Part shown: one piece after another, positions 34,215 to 43,980 of the stretch | Layout of the letters: each line of letters starts with the position of its first letter | Numbering within the stretch: the first letter of the stretch is position 1 | Source: Fundicoccus ignavus | GTDB lineage: Bacteria; Bacillota; Bacilli; Lactobacillales; Aerococcaceae | DNA length: 64,000 bases | Reading direction: 5' to 3' | Assembly (NCBI RefSeq): GCF_009659375.1 | Contig: NZ_WJQT01000001.1 | Span: 248,001-312,000, forward strand | Made by a program: the position numbers and the translations under genes | The notes under the pieces: generated by a model | Seen by the model: the letters and a program-made list of their open reading frames with translations, nothing else | What the model was told of the DNA's origin: nothing | Database searches by the model: none

Positions 34215-35498
34215 CTACCCCTCCTCTTTTTCATTCGCCAACATCAACCCTAACAATGATTCATAAATTGGTTCGGAATGGAATAGTTCAGCGACAAGGT
34301 AAGCAACAAAGGTGACCATTGCAAGGGGTAATAGATAACGAATCGATCCCCCTGTCATTTCAAGGATGAGAAAAATACCGGTCAGTGGGGCACGAACGAT
34401 TGCAGCAAAATGAGCAGCCATTGCGATGACCGTAAAAACTAATAAGGTGTTCTGATCGATTAATCCACCCATTGATAAACTTGTTCCCACGATGTTGCCG
34501 GCAAGTGAGCCTAGTGCTAACAAGGGGAAGAATATACCGCCCGGCAAACCAGATGAAAAAGCCACTACTAATAAGAATAGTTTAATCAAGTAAACAGATA
34601 GTAGAGAGGCGAGAGCTATATTTTCATGGAATGGCATTAATATATAATGATCTCCTGAGCCTAATAGACTAGGATCCCATAATAAAAAGAGTGCTGTGAC
34701 AACAAAAGGGAAGTTGCATTTTATAACAACAGGGACGTGCCATCGTGCATACACTCTCTTTCCCCACAGGATAACCCGATTAAATAGAACGCCTGATAAA
34801 CCAATGACCATTCCTAATATAATTAAAAAAGGATAGTCTCTTACTGGTAACTCTAATGAAATAGGAATAGTAAGGGTAAAGGTGTTATCTAATAAGATAA
34901 TTGATACGAGGGTGGACGTAATGATAATTAAGGAACTGGCTAAAAACCCTCTCCGCGAGGTTCGTTTCAAAAGTTCTTCTAATGCAAATATAATCCCTGA
35001 AATGGGTGAGTTAAATGCGGCAGCCATCCCCGCACTAGCGGCGCCTACAATCAAATAACGTTGGTTCTGACTATTTAAATGACTTTTTTCGGCAATACCT
35101 TGTCCAATTGCTGCGCCAATCTGAACCGATGGACCTTCTCGGCCAACAGTCAGACCGCTCCCAATCGTTAGAATGCCACCCATTAACTTATGAATCAAGA
35201 CAGAGAACCAGGAGAAGTCTAACTGCCTACTTAATTTACCAGCTACTTGGGGAATACCTGAACCGCCAATCATCGGTTCTTTTTTGACGTTCCACGATAC
35301 AACGACACCAATCGTTGCGAAAATAAAAATAAACAATAGTGAGTGAAGGAGACTTTGTTGTCCAAACTGCAATAACTTTCCTACCATCCCCATCAAAAAG
35401 GGAATAGCCAACCGAAAGCCACTCACCATAACACCAACTAAAAGCCCTGTCACCAGACTAACAAAACCTAGTTTAAAATCTAAACGCTTCTCTTCCAT
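34215..35498 (-). CDS. ClC-family chloride channel or H+/Cl- exchanger
   Basis: 427 residues, about ten to twelve membrane helices. The three chloride-site signatures are present: GGSGIPQ (about residue 80), GREGPSVQIGA with the gating glutamate, and GLPGGIFFP. A second glutamate in SGIIFALEELLKR occupies the place of the internal proton glutamate of the E. coli exchanger, so H+/Cl- exchange is more likely than a passive channel. Start: ATG at 35498, eight bases after GGAGG; five more codons upstream have no support. Single gene. Confidence 0.92.
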   Translation of the reverse strand: MEEKRLDFKLGFVSLVTGLLVGVMVSGFRLAIPFLMGMVGKLLQFGQQSLLHSLLFIFIFATIGVVVSWNVKKEPMIGGSGIPQVAGKLSRQLDFSWFSVLIHKLMGGILTIGSGLTVGREGPSVQIGAAIGQGIAEKSHLNSQNQRYLIVGAASAGMAAAFNSPISGIIFALEELLKRTSRRGFLASSLIIITSTLVSIILLDNTFTLTIPISLELPVRDYPFLIILGMVIGLSGVLFNRVILWGKRVYARWHVPVVIKCNFPFVVTALFLLWDPSLLGSGDHYILMPFHENIALASLLSVYLIKLFLLVVAFSSGLPGGIFFPLLALGSLAGNIVGTSLSMGGLIDQNTLLVFTVIAMAAHFAAIVRAPLTGIFLILEMTGGSIRYLLPLAMVTFVAYLVAELFHSEPIYESLLGLMLANEKEEG

Positions 35499-35797
35499 GA
35501 CATCATCCTCCATTTAACTATTTTACACCTTTTTTGGAAAATGAAAAGAAGAGGGAAAAAGACGCTTGCTTAAGCAATTATTGTTATAGTAACCAAAAGA
35601 ATCTCATTATCCAATCGTACCCATTAATATTGCGTTAAGTCCCTATTTAATGAGCGATGATTGCAGTGATCTGTTCGCAAGCGATGAAGAAAGCGACTGA
35701 CTGTAAATGTTTATCTTTAGTTAATGTTGAGTTTATGAATTTGCTTTATAATGACAATAGGATTCTGGGAAATCAGGAATCAAGAAGGAGTATTAGC

Positions 35798-38662
35798 ATG
35801 TTGAAAATTAAAGATATACGCAAGCAGTATCAAACAGGTGATTTCGTCCAAACTGCCTTGGATGGCGTCAGCCTGAATTTAAGAGATAATGAATTTGTCG
35901 CGATTCTTGGACCAAGTGGTTCAGGGAAAACGACCTTACTAAATATTATTGGAGGTTTAGATCGTTACGATAGTGGTGATTTAATTATCGACGGAACATC
36001 AACCAAACAATATAAAGACCGTGATTGGGATTCTTACCGTAACCATTCAGTTGGTTTTGTGTTTCAAAGTTATAACTTAATTCCCCACCAATCCGTTTTG
36101 TCGAATGTGGAATTAGCGTTGACGATTTCGGGTATTTCGAAAGCTGAACGCAAAGAAAGAGCCATTGCTTCATTGAAAGATGTTGGCTTGGGCGATCATC
36201 TTCATAAGAAACCGAACCAATTATCTGGTGGGCAAATGCAGCGTGTTGCGATTGCGCGTGCACTTGTGAATAATCCGAATATTTTGTTAGCGGATGAACC
36301 GACGGGTGCGCTAGATACCGAAACAAGTGTGCAAATTATGGAACTTTTAAAAGAAGTAGCCAAAGACCGTCTCGTTGTGATGGTAACCCACAATCCGGAA
36401 TTAGCGCATGAGTATGCGAATCGTATTGTCAATCTGAAGGATGGTCATATTCTGGATGATACGAATCCTTTTGAATTGGATGCTTCAGCAAGTGAAGAAG
36501 CGGTACACCGTAATTTAGGTAAGGCTTCAATGTCATTCTTTACATCATTAGCGCTAAGTTTTAATAACTTAAAAACTAAGAAAGCACGTACTTTCTTAAC
36601 GGCTTTTGCGGGTTCAATTGGTATAATTGGTATTTCATTGATTTTATCCTTATCAAACGGGGTCAATAATTATATTGAAGACATTCAAAAAGAAACAATG
36701 TTGTCTTATCCAATGACGATTGAAGCACAGTCGATTGATCTAAGTAGTCTGCTGCAAGTTGATGGGGAAGCGCCAAGCGATCCAAATCGTGAAATTGATC
36801 CCTCACGTGATGCAGTTTATGGTAATTCATTTGTGCTTGAGCGTGTTAGCAGCGTGACGACAAGTATTAAAGAGAATAACCTAACGGCTTTCAAGCAATA
36901 TTTAGATGATCCTGAGAGTGAAATTCATCAGTATGTCGGCGAGAATGGGATTCAATTTACTTATGATATTGCCTTTGATACGTTCTCGTTTGATAGTGAA
37001 GAAACGCTCGTTAACAATGATGGTAGCAGCTTCGAAGAAGAAGATGCAGCTTCAAGTAGTAGTATGATGTCGCCTTTCGCGATGAGTGCTTCAACAAGTT
37101 CAAGTCATTTCCAAGAAATGTTACCAGGTGCGGACGAAGCTTCTGTCAGCCAAGCGATTCTGGATAGCTATAATCTAGAAGCAGGTGTTTGGCCAGCCTA
37201 CTATGACGAAGTGATACTATTGTTGAATGTCCATAAGGAAATTGAAACATCTGCTTTATATGAATTAGGCTTATTGCCAGCAAGTGATTATAAAGAAATT
37301 CTTGCCGCAATTGATGCCGGTGAAACGCTTGAATTGGAAGAAAAAACACTCTCATATGAAGAAGTGATGAATACCGAATTCTATCTAATCCCGGCCTCTG
37401 ACTATTTTGTCGAGAATGAAGAAGGACTATTCGATGACGTATCAGGCGATACCGCAGCAATCGAAGGTTTGTTGGAAGAGGCTATAAAATTAAAGGTCGT
37501 TGGGGTAGCTTCAGCTAACGAGGACGCAAGTTATACGATGACGAGCCCGATTGGTTACACACGTGCCTTAACAAATTACTTAATTGATTATTCAAACAAT
37601 AGTCCAGTGGTCTTAGCACAAGAAGCAAATCCCGACATCAATGTATTGAATGGCCTTGAATTTGCGCCAGCTGATGATGAAGCTAAAATTGCAGATGCGA
37701 AAGCATATCTAAGCAATTTAACCTTGTCAGAGAAAGCTCAAATGATGCAAGAAATTATGATGATGTCCGCAACTTCTGCTTCAACTCAAGCAACAATGCC
37801 AAACGCAGAGATGCCTGAAAGTTCAGAAGAAACCGCTGAAGCGACGGAAGAAATGGCGATGCCTGAGAATGCTGAAGAACTTGCGGCTTTGGAAGCAGCC
37901 AATCCAGAAATGGCAAATAGCCCAGAAGCTCAAGCTGCTCAAATGCTAAGCATGGGTGAGGAAGAATTAGCTGCAATGTTTGATGACTTTTTAGCAGAGC
38001 CTGATACTGAAAGTTTATTGAGGCTATATGACAACTACTTATCACCAGGAACGTTAGAAGAGAACTTACTAGCCTTTGGTTCGATTAGTTTAGATGCTCC
38101 TACATCAATCAACATTTACAGTGATAGCTTTGAAGCTAAAGATGGTATCACTCAAAGTATTGACAACTACAATAAGACAGCTGCTGATGCAGATCAAATT
38201 TCATATACAGATTTAGTCGGTATGTTAATGTCATCTGTTACAACGATTGTTAATGTAGTTTCTTACGTACTAGTAGCCTTTGTCGGTGTATCCTTAGTCG
38301 TATCGTCAATCATGATTGGAATTATTACCTTTATTTCAGTCTTAGAACGTACGAAAGAAATCGGAATTCTCCGTGCAATGGGTGCCTCAAAACGTAACAT
38401 TTCACAAGTCTTTAACGCCGAAACCTTTATCATCGGTGCACTATCGGGTCTATTAGGTGTAGGAATATCATTATTACTGCTTATCCCGATTAACGCTGTA
38501 ATCCATAACTTAGTAGGAACAACGAGTGTTAACGCAAGCTTATCCATCCCAACTGCCATCGCATTGGTCGCATTAAGCATGACCTTAACGCTAATTGCGG
38601 GTCTGTTGCCATCACGAGAAGCAGCCAAGAAAGATCCAGTAATTGCCTTAAGAACTGAATAA
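35798..38662 (+). CDS. ABC transporter, fused ATPase and FtsX-type permease
   Basis: 954 residues from the ATG at 35798, seven bases after AAGGAG. Residues 1-225 are an ABC ATPase of the MacB/LolD branch: [34 protein letters not shown]. One membrane helix follows near 265-290, then some 530 residues outside the membrane, and three helices at the end with the FtsX pattern ([20 protein letters not shown] and the final [15 protein letters not shown]). The outer part holds a Met/Glu/Ala-rich acidic stretch of about 70 residues (near 37.78-37.99 kb), much longer than usual. The type III mechanotransmission class fits better than a true pore. Substrate unknown, perhaps a peptide or lipid. Confidence 0.9.
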   Translation: MLKIKDIRKQYQTGDFVQTALDGVSLNLRDNEFVAILGPSGSGKTTLLNIIGGLDRYDSGDLIIDGTSTKQYKDRDWDSYRNHSVGFVFQSYNLIPHQSVLSNVELALTISGISKAERKERAIASLKDVGLGDHLHKKPNQLSGGQMQRVAIARALVNNPNILLADEPTGALDTETSVQIMELLKEVAKDRLVVMVTHNPELAHEYANRIVNLKDGHILDDTNPFELDASASEEAVHRNLGKASMSFFTSLALSFNNLKTKKARTFLTAFAGSIGIIGISLILSLSNGVNNYIEDIQKETMLSYPMTIEAQSIDLSSLLQVDGEAPSDPNREIDPSRDAVYGNSFVLERVSSVTTSIKENNLTAFKQYLDDPESEIHQYVGENGIQFTYDIAFDTFSFDSEETLVNNDGSSFEEEDAASSSSMMSPFAMSASTSSSHFQEMLPGADEASVSQAILDSYNLEAGVWPAYYDEVILLLNVHKEIETSALYELGLLPASDYKEILAAIDAGETLELEEKTLSYEEVMNTEFYLIPASDYFVENEEGLFDDVSGDTAAIEGLLEEAIKLKVVGVASANEDASYTMTSPIGYTRALTNYLIDYSNNSPVVLAQEANPDINVLNGLEFAPADDEAKIADAKAYLSNLTLSEKAQMMQEIMMMSATSASTQATMPNAEMPESSEETAEATEEMAMPENAEELAALEAANPEMANSPEAQAAQMLSMGEEELAAMFDDFLAEPDTESLLRLYDNYLSPGTLEENLLAFGSISLDAPTSINIYSDSFEAKDGITQSIDNYNKTAADADQISYTDLVGMLMSSVTTIVNVVSYVLVAFVGVSLVVSSIMIGIITFISVLERTKEIGILRAMGASKRNISQVFNAETFIIGALSGLLGVGISLLLLIPINAVIHNLVGTTSVNASLSIPTAIALVALSMTLTLIAGLLPSREAAKKDPVIALRTE

Positions 38663-38671
38663 ACATACAAG

Positions 38672-38716
38672 ACGCAAGGACCTATTTCTACCAAAATAGG
38701 AACCTGCGTTTTTTTG
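38672..38716 (+). terminator. Terminator of the ABC-FtsX gene
   Basis: ACGCA...CCTATTT with AAATAGG...TGCGT, followed by seven T. Confidence 0.88.
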
Positions 38717-38719
38717 TAA

Positions 38720-39036
38720 CATAAGGTTTTATAAATTTTTATGTTGGTTTACCAAGCTTTGTACTTCGCTCAGCTAATTGTTTTCCAAGGCGGTGGTCGC
38801 TTGCAAAGCCTCACTTACGTTCGTGCTTTTCCAGCTCAATCGGCTAGGGTGTGTCTAATTCGCTGCGCTCAAAGTCACACCAAGCGATTCTATTAGTAGC
38901 GAGGGATTGCCCTTTATACGCTATGGAAAACAATTAGCTAATCTACGTTAAATATTACAATAAAAGTAAAACGATATAATCAATTTATACTGCTAAACAG
39001 AATTTAAAATCTTTGGACTTGTCTGAGGTTTTCTTA
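38720..39036 (+). repeat. R element copy 7 (full length)
   Basis: Inner stem GGTGTG/CACACC kept. The right-end hairpin is CTTTGGAC-TT-GTCTGAGG: compared with the copy at 31.8 kb it changes bases on both arms but still pairs, with G-U pairs. Confidence 0.85.
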
Positions 39037-39116
39037 GGGGGATTATAGGTTATTAAATCGCAAGTCACAATCAATTATCAAATGAAAGCTGCGAAATAAA
39101 TTTTAAGGATTTAGCT

Positions 39117-39153
39117 TCTAAAGTGTCGACTCAGAATCTGAGTTAGCACATTA
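39117..39153 (+). repeat. Single hairpin of the AATGT...ACATT family
   Basis: AGTGTCGACTC-AGAATCT-GAGTTAGCACATT, the same core as in the tandem loci, here alone. Confidence 0.65.
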
Positions 39154-39327
39154 TAATCTATCAACATCAATATAATGGTAAAAATAGTGAATAAAATGAT
39201 AAATATTGAGAAATGTTTTTAAGTACAGCTAGAAGAAGAAAAGCATCAAATGCTTGTCTTAAAATATAATAAAGGGCGACTTCTTTTGAAAAAAGAAGTC
39301 CTTCTACTCCTAAGTTCTATAATGTAT
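39154..39327 (+). other. AT block and GACTT hairpin shared with the 14 kb locus
   Basis: CATCAATATAATGGTAAAAATAG... AATAAAATGATAA matches the block at 14012. GGGCGACTTCTTTTGAAAAAAGAAGTC matches 14116 and forms a perfect GACTTCTTTT/AAAAGAAGTC type hairpin here. No gene. Confidence 0.55.
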
Positions 39328-39521
39328 TTCAATGTCCAAACTCACGGCCTGAGTTTAAACATTGAAACTTTTTGAGGAAAAAACCAGGGATTAATTGGGG
39401 ATAATTTCGTATTTTGCTCGGAATTTTGCTTAAATCTTATTTATAATAGAGAATAACCATCAAACAAGTCGGTTAAATCCTTTCGATGTTCAAACTCACG
39501 GCCTGAGTTTAAACTTTGAAA
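39328..39521 (+). repeat. Two CAATGT...ACATTG hairpins 150 bases apart
   Basis: TCAATGTCCAAACTCACGG... (39329) and TCGATGTTCAAACTCACGG... (39483), each closing with CCTGAGTTTAAAC(A/T)TTGA. They match the hairpin of the 25 kb tandem unit. Confidence 0.7.
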
Positions 39522-39649
39522 TAAAAATAATCAATATAATGATAAAAATCAGCAATATAATAACAGCCACTAACAGTATCTCACGAGCATTAATTAATTG
39601 AACAGAAAGACAAAAAATCGGCCGACCGCCATTCGTTTACTAGCATTTA

Positions 39650-39658
39650 TGCTATACT
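39650..39658 (+). promoter_or_regulatory. Extended -10 promoter of secreted protein 2
   Basis: TGC followed by TATACT, 26 bases before the ATG at 39685; no good -35. Confidence 0.5.
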
Positions 39659-39684
39659 AAAGATTATTAAAGGGGTGACCAAAA

Positions 39685-40533
39685 GTGAAAAAATGGCTAT
39701 TAGGCTTCCTATGTGGCGTGTGTTTAGCACCGAATTTGCTAGTTGCTCGCGCGATTGATTTGAACAACGTCGTAAATGAAGCAGATTTTAGGACAGTATT
39801 AAGCGAATTTGCTGAATTACCAGCTGTGGCATCGGATGTCGTGATTACGAACGCAACGCAAGAGACGTTTATCGAGATGGTTTATGATGCAAACGTTGCG
39901 GGCATGCGCCAGACGACGGCCATTCCATCGGGGGACTTAACCACGGCGTTAGAATTGATCGTCTATGTCTTTGATAATGGTATTGAAGTGACGGATATGG
40001 CACAATTGCTAGCTAGCACAGTCGAATGGACGTCGCAATATGATCCCAATTATCAAAGTTTGGTCGAGCAAGTAGTGGACGCAGTGGCTGGGCGCTTAGT
40101 GAAAACTGAGACGCCAAGCAGCTTCAGCGGTTTCCATCTTCAGCCGTATCATTTCTTCTTGAATCCTGATTGGCAATTTTCGCAAGTGAACATCGACGGT
40201 GAACGAGTGCGAGCAAACGTTGATTTAACAGCATACTTAGCGGATCATTCAGATGGAATTTACGCTTATTATCCAGAAGGCACTCAGTTCGCCTTGACTC
40301 TTGAAGTGGACCGCGCATCGCAAACGTTAAAAAGCGTGATGGTAATTGATATTGACGAGGAGCTGCAGAAAGAATTGTATGGTGGTCAAGTCAATATGAC
40401 GCTGCAAGGGGCGATGACCGATACGGCGATTACTAGCACTTATCAGGCATCCGACGAGACGATTCCCGCATTAGAGGAATTACCTACGATGACACTCGCT
40501 GAATATGAGGAACTGGTGTCGGTTCTAGAGTAA
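39685..40533 (+). CDS. Secreted protein of unknown family, paralogue 2
   Basis: Not recognised by name. 282 residues with a signal peptide (MKKWLLGFLCGVCLAPN, cut probably after ARA, residue 23); no lipobox of the usual form and no anchor. The last 125 residues are clearly related to the end of the protein at 30.55 kb: ANVDLTAYLADH, YYPEGTQFALTLEVDRASQT, VIDIDEE, ASDETIPALEELPTMTLAEYEEL. The N-terminal halves share only the general pattern. Ribosome site AAGGGGTGA. The family has two members in 10 kb and is likely exported. Confidence 0.82.
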   Translation: MKKWLLGFLCGVCLAPNLLVARAIDLNNVVNEADFRTVLSEFAELPAVASDVVITNATQETFIEMVYDANVAGMRQTTAIPSGDLTTALELIVYVFDNGIEVTDMAQLLASTVEWTSQYDPNYQSLVEQVVDAVAGRLVKTETPSSFSGFHLQPYHFFLNPDWQFSQVNIDGERVRANVDLTAYLADHSDGIYAYYPEGTQFALTLEVDRASQTLKSVMVIDIDEELQKELYGGQVNMTLQGAMTDTAITSTYQASDETIPALEELPTMTLAEYEELVSVLE

Positions 40534-40604
40534 ATAAATGTTGAATTACTTGCCAAAATATAGTGAGTCATATTTTGCTGGTGGTAGAATTTGGAGGCAG
40601 AAAA

Positions 40605-41447
40605 GTGAAATTTAGAGGGGCAGATTATTATTATTTAAAGATGGCGACCCATCATATTGAGGTACCTTATTATCAGCATAAACGTCGCGTGCGAATCCTG
40701 TTGCCAAAGGATTACGAAACTGCGACTGATAAACGCTATCCTGTGCTTTACATGCATGACGGCCAGAATGTGTTCTACAGCAAGGAAGCCTATTCGGGTT
40801 ACTCTTGGAAAGTCATTCCGACCATTAAACAACATCCTGAGTTGGAACAGATGATTGTGGTTGGGATTGATAATGCGGGTGAACAGCGTCTCGATGAATA
40901 TGGGCCTTGGCCAGTGGATCAAACTCAGCTAACGGAAAGCTTTGAAGCGGGTGGTGATGGTATGTTATATGGCCAGTGGTTAGTTGAAACTTTAAAACCA
41001 TTGGTCGATCAGCATTACCGGACACGTCCTGAAGCAGCGACAACGTTAATGGCTGGTAGTTCAATGGGCGGAATTATTACGGCCTATATTGGCGCAGCTT
41101 ATCCTGAGGTATTCGGACATTTAGGCATTTATTCCTTAGCTTCTTGGTTTAGTGAACCCGAGTTTCTGTCTTACATCGCAAGTCATTCGTTGAAGCCAGA
41201 TACGCACGTTTACCTGCAAGTTGGAACCAATGAAGGCAATAGTGGGGATGAGGCTTTCCTGCAGGAGAGCCAGATGAATCAAGCGTATATTGATGCGACC
41301 TTGAATTACTATCAAACACTTCTGCGTGCGGGACATCCTGTTGACCAGATTTGCTTAAGAATTACAAGTGGTGGCACCCATCATGAGAAAGTCTGGGCCG
41401 ATCACTTTAAAGAGTTTCTTGAGTTCTCGCAAGTTAAACTAAAATAG
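40605..41447 (+). CDS. Esterase of the esterase D/Fes type (PF00756 fold)
   Basis: 280 residues, alpha/beta hydrolase, no signal peptide. The start YYYLKMATHHIEVPYYQHKRRVRILLP is the carbohydrate or ferric-enterobactin esterase pattern. YMHDGQNVF forms the oxyanion region, the nucleophile is Ser153 in AGSSMGG, and the histidine is in GGTHHEKVWADH. Start: GTG at 40605, seven bases after GGAGG; an ATG at 40563 has no ribosome site. Substrate unknown. apbE follows after 48 bases and may be cotranscribed. Confidence 0.87.
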   Translation: MKFRGADYYYLKMATHHIEVPYYQHKRRVRILLPKDYETATDKRYPVLYMHDGQNVFYSKEAYSGYSWKVIPTIKQHPELEQMIVVGIDNAGEQRLDEYGPWPVDQTQLTESFEAGGDGMLYGQWLVETLKPLVDQHYRTRPEAATTLMAGSSMGGIITAYIGAAYPEVFGHLGIYSLASWFSEPEFLSYIASHSLKPDTHVYLQVGTNEGNSGDEAFLQESQMNQAYIDATLNYYQTLLRAGHPVDQICLRITSGGTHHEKVWADHFKEFLEFSQVKLK

Positions 41448-41495
41448 GCAAAATATGATTAGGGATAAGAATGAATAAGATTGGAGAGAAGTGGT

Positions 41496-42434
41496 ATGCA
41501 AGAAGCAGTCAGACAAGTGCGTTTGATGGGGACAATTATTACATTAACAATTTATCATACGAATAGCGAGGCGCTTTTAGTGGAAGCTGAAGCACGTTTG
41601 CGAGACTATGAACAACGATTTAGCGCCCATGCGGCTGATTCAGATTTGATGCGCGTTAATCAACAAGCAGGCCTTCAGGCTGTGCCAGTGGCTACGGATA
41701 TGTTTGAGCTCATTCGTATTGGTAAAGAAATGAGTCTCGTATCGGATGGCGCCTTAAATATTGCGATTGGACCACTGATGAAATTATGGCACATTGGTTT
41801 TGAAGATGCTCAAGTTCCGAGCCAAGCAGAAATTGAGCAAGCATTACAATTAATTGATCCGCGTCGGATTCAATTGGATGCGGCTAGCCAGACGGTTTAC
41901 TTAGAAGTAACCGGCATGGAATTGGATTTGGGAGCTGTTGCGAAGGGATATTTTGCTGACTTATTGAAAAGCTTTTTCGTTGAACAGGGTGTTGAAGCAG
42001 GGATTATTAATCTGGGCGGTAATGTTCTAACCATTGGCAATTCGCCGAAGAATCCTCTGGGAACATGGAATATCGGGGTTCAAAATCCGGAAGCACCTCG
42101 TGGTGATTTGTTAGCGCTGGCTCAAGTGCGCGACCAATCGGTGGTGACGTCGGGAATTTATGAGCGCAAGTTGGTTGTCGATGGACAGGAATATCATCAT
42201 ATCTTTGATTCGCGCACGGGTTATCCTGTTGCTAACGAGATTGCGAGCGTGACGATTGTGTCTGACAAATCGATTGATGGTGAATTGTGGACGACCGTTT
42301 TATTTGTGCATTCGCCTGAGCGAGCACTAGCTTTAATTGAGGCCACTCCTGGCATTGAAGCGTTAATCATCACCAAAGATTTGCAGCAATACCCATCTAC
42401 GGGCATGCGCGACATTTTGCATTATTTTTCTTAA
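41496..42434 (+). CDS. apbE: FAD:protein FMN transferase
   Basis: Attaches FMN to a threonine of target proteins (Rnf, Nqr or extracellular reductases). 312 residues. Motifs: LDLGAVAKGYFAD, NLGGNVLTIG, VTSGIYER, HHIFDSRTGYP and DGELWTTVLF. Most ApbE proteins are exported lipoproteins; this one begins MQEAVRQVRLMG without a signal peptide or lipobox, which suggests a cytoplasmic form or a lost leader. Start: ATG at 41496, seven bases after GGAGAG. No obvious flavinylated target is in the window. Confidence 0.92.
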   Translation: MQEAVRQVRLMGTIITLTIYHTNSEALLVEAEARLRDYEQRFSAHAADSDLMRVNQQAGLQAVPVATDMFELIRIGKEMSLVSDGALNIAIGPLMKLWHIGFEDAQVPSQAEIEQALQLIDPRRIQLDAASQTVYLEVTGMELDLGAVAKGYFADLLKSFFVEQGVEAGIINLGGNVLTIGNSPKNPLGTWNIGVQNPEAPRGDLLALAQVRDQSVVTSGIYERKLVVDGQEYHHIFDSRTGYPVANEIASVTIVSDKSIDGELWTTVLFVHSPERALALIEATPGIEALIITKDLQQYPSTGMRDILHYFS

Positions 42435-42452
42435 GTTTATATAAGTAAGTGC

Positions 42453-42482
42453 GCTGGTCCGTTGTGGGCTGGCGTGTTTTTT
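42453..42482 (+). terminator. Terminator of apbE
   Basis: CGCTGGTCC pairs with GGGCTGGCG using three G-U pairs, then a T-run. Confidence 0.6.
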
Positions 42483-42690
42483 ATGAATTTCCGTTGATTT
42501 AATGTACTTTATATTTCGCTCAACTAATTGTTTTTTCAGACGGAGGTCGTTTCCAAAGATTCATTGATATTCGAGATGCACCTACATTTTAACTCAAGAG
42601 GTAATTAGCTAAATTCATAAATTAGAGTAATTTCGACCTATTTATTGCCCTTAATACCGCTTAGATAATTCACTATGCTTAGCTGAATAG
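42481..42690 (+). repeat. R element copy 8 (degenerate)
   Basis: TCGCTCAACTAATTGTTTTTTCAGACGGAGGTCGTTTCCAAAG (shortened pattern: CTAATTGTTTT and GGAGGTCG) and the end TATTGCCCTTAATACCGCTTAGATAA match the R order, but the palindrome is decayed. Confidence 0.6.
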
Positions 42691-42710
42691 GTAAACGCTT
42701 GTCTCTGAAT

Positions 42711-42747
42711 AAAAAGAAACCCCGCTGACAAATTCAATCAGTGGGGT
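42711..42747 (-). terminator. Terminator of the ABC-2 operon
   Basis: CCCCGCTGA with TCAGTGGGG, perfect 9-bp stem; T-rich on the minus strand. Confidence 0.85.
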
Positions 42748-42759
42748 ATTTGACATAGG

Positions 42760-43980
42760 CTAAATTAATTCCGAGTTAGTGTATTGTCGATATTTCTGAA
42801 TTGTAAAACTCATCGCATAGTAAGCGGCGGTTAACAAAAGTTGGATGCCGAATAGCTTCGCGATTTCTTGCTTATTGGCTGAGGTTAGCGTATTGACATT
42901 CATGATGATTTCATCAGCTTTAACTTGCCAGATAGGCGTTGCGATGGATGCGATTAGTTGCATGGAATTTGCAACAAATTCGCGAGGCGCGAACAATCCG
43001 CTACCAAAGGCAATGAATAGACTAATAAAGGTTGCAAGGAAAGAGATGATTCCTTTGTTAGGTGCTAAGGTAACGAAGAAATAGGACATGGCTTGAATAC
43101 CCAACATGGAAATGAAACTCGATAAGATAATCAGTAACCCGTTTGGTGAGAACAAGGTGGCACCACCATAAATAAAGTAAGCAGCAATCATTAAAATGAA
43201 CCAATAAAGGATACTGAAACTAATGCAGCCGAGTAAAATTTCAATCGTTCGGCGAGAAAGGGTCAAGTTACTCATGCGGTCTCGTTTAACAATTTCCTGC
43301 TGGCGCATCGAGAGAATGACAAAGCCAAATGTCATGATAAAGGTATTGGTTAAGACATAAGACGCATAATGAGTATAGTAAGCACCAAAGGCCATGAGGT
43401 CAGATGTCTGACTGGTTTGAGTGGGCAATATTTCAACTTTATGATTTAAAACCTCATCAAGTTGCTGAGTTAAGCGCATTATTTGATTAGAATTATCGAC
43501 ATCTGTAACCAAGGAGGTGAGAATCCTTACATTTTGCAAATAAGTATTTATGAGCACATCCACGTAAGCTTCATTGTCTTGCGCATCGACAACATACTTT
43601 TCAAGTGGAATAACTGTCTGTTTGTCTAAATCTCCACTAGTTGCATTTTTTAACAAGCTATCTGAAAAGCCCTGTGGGATGGTTAAGATATAAGATGTTT
43701 TTTGTGAAAATAGGGCGTCTGCGATGGCTTCGGGCTGGTTGTCTACGGAGATAATTTCCGTCACGTCACTTAGGTATTGATAAAGATGCTGGCTTAAAGG
43801 ATGGTTTGTATCCTCATTAAAGACAGTGATTTGGCTTTTGCGCAATTCAAATTGATTGGATAAGTTGTTGCGAAATTGTGTATTAATCGGAATGGTAATA
43901 CTTAAGAGTAGCACTAGACCGATGATAACAGCGGCCAAATTAGCGCGTATCAGTTGATAAAATAGTTTAAAGACTTTCAT
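42760..43980 (-). CDS. ABC-2 type permease, second subunit
   Basis: 406 residues. One N-terminal membrane helix (about 10-30), a large outside domain (30-200), then five helices. This is the ABC2_membrane_3 layout seen in exporters of drugs, lipids or peptides. It overlaps the permease gene before it by 14 bases and ends the three-gene unit with the ATPase at 45.2 kb. Confidence 0.88.
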   Translation of the reverse strand: MKVFKLFYQLIRANLAAVIIGLVLLLSITIPINTQFRNNLSNQFELRKSQITVFNEDTNHPLSQHLYQYLSDVTEIISVDNQPEAIADALFSQKTSYILTIPQGFSDSLLKNATSGDLDKQTVIPLEKYVVDAQDNEAYVDVLINTYLQNVRILTSLVTDVDNSNQIMRLTQQLDEVLNHKVEILPTQTSQTSDLMAFGAYYTHYASYVLTNTFIMTFGFVILSMRQQEIVKRDRMSNLTLSRRTIEILLGCISFSILYWFILMIAAYFIYGGATLFSPNGLLIILSSFISMLGIQAMSYFFVTLAPNKGIISFLATFISLFIAFGSGLFAPREFVANSMQLIASIATPIWQVKADEIIMNVNTLTSANKQEIAKLFGIQLLLTAAYYAMSFTIQKYRQYTNSELI

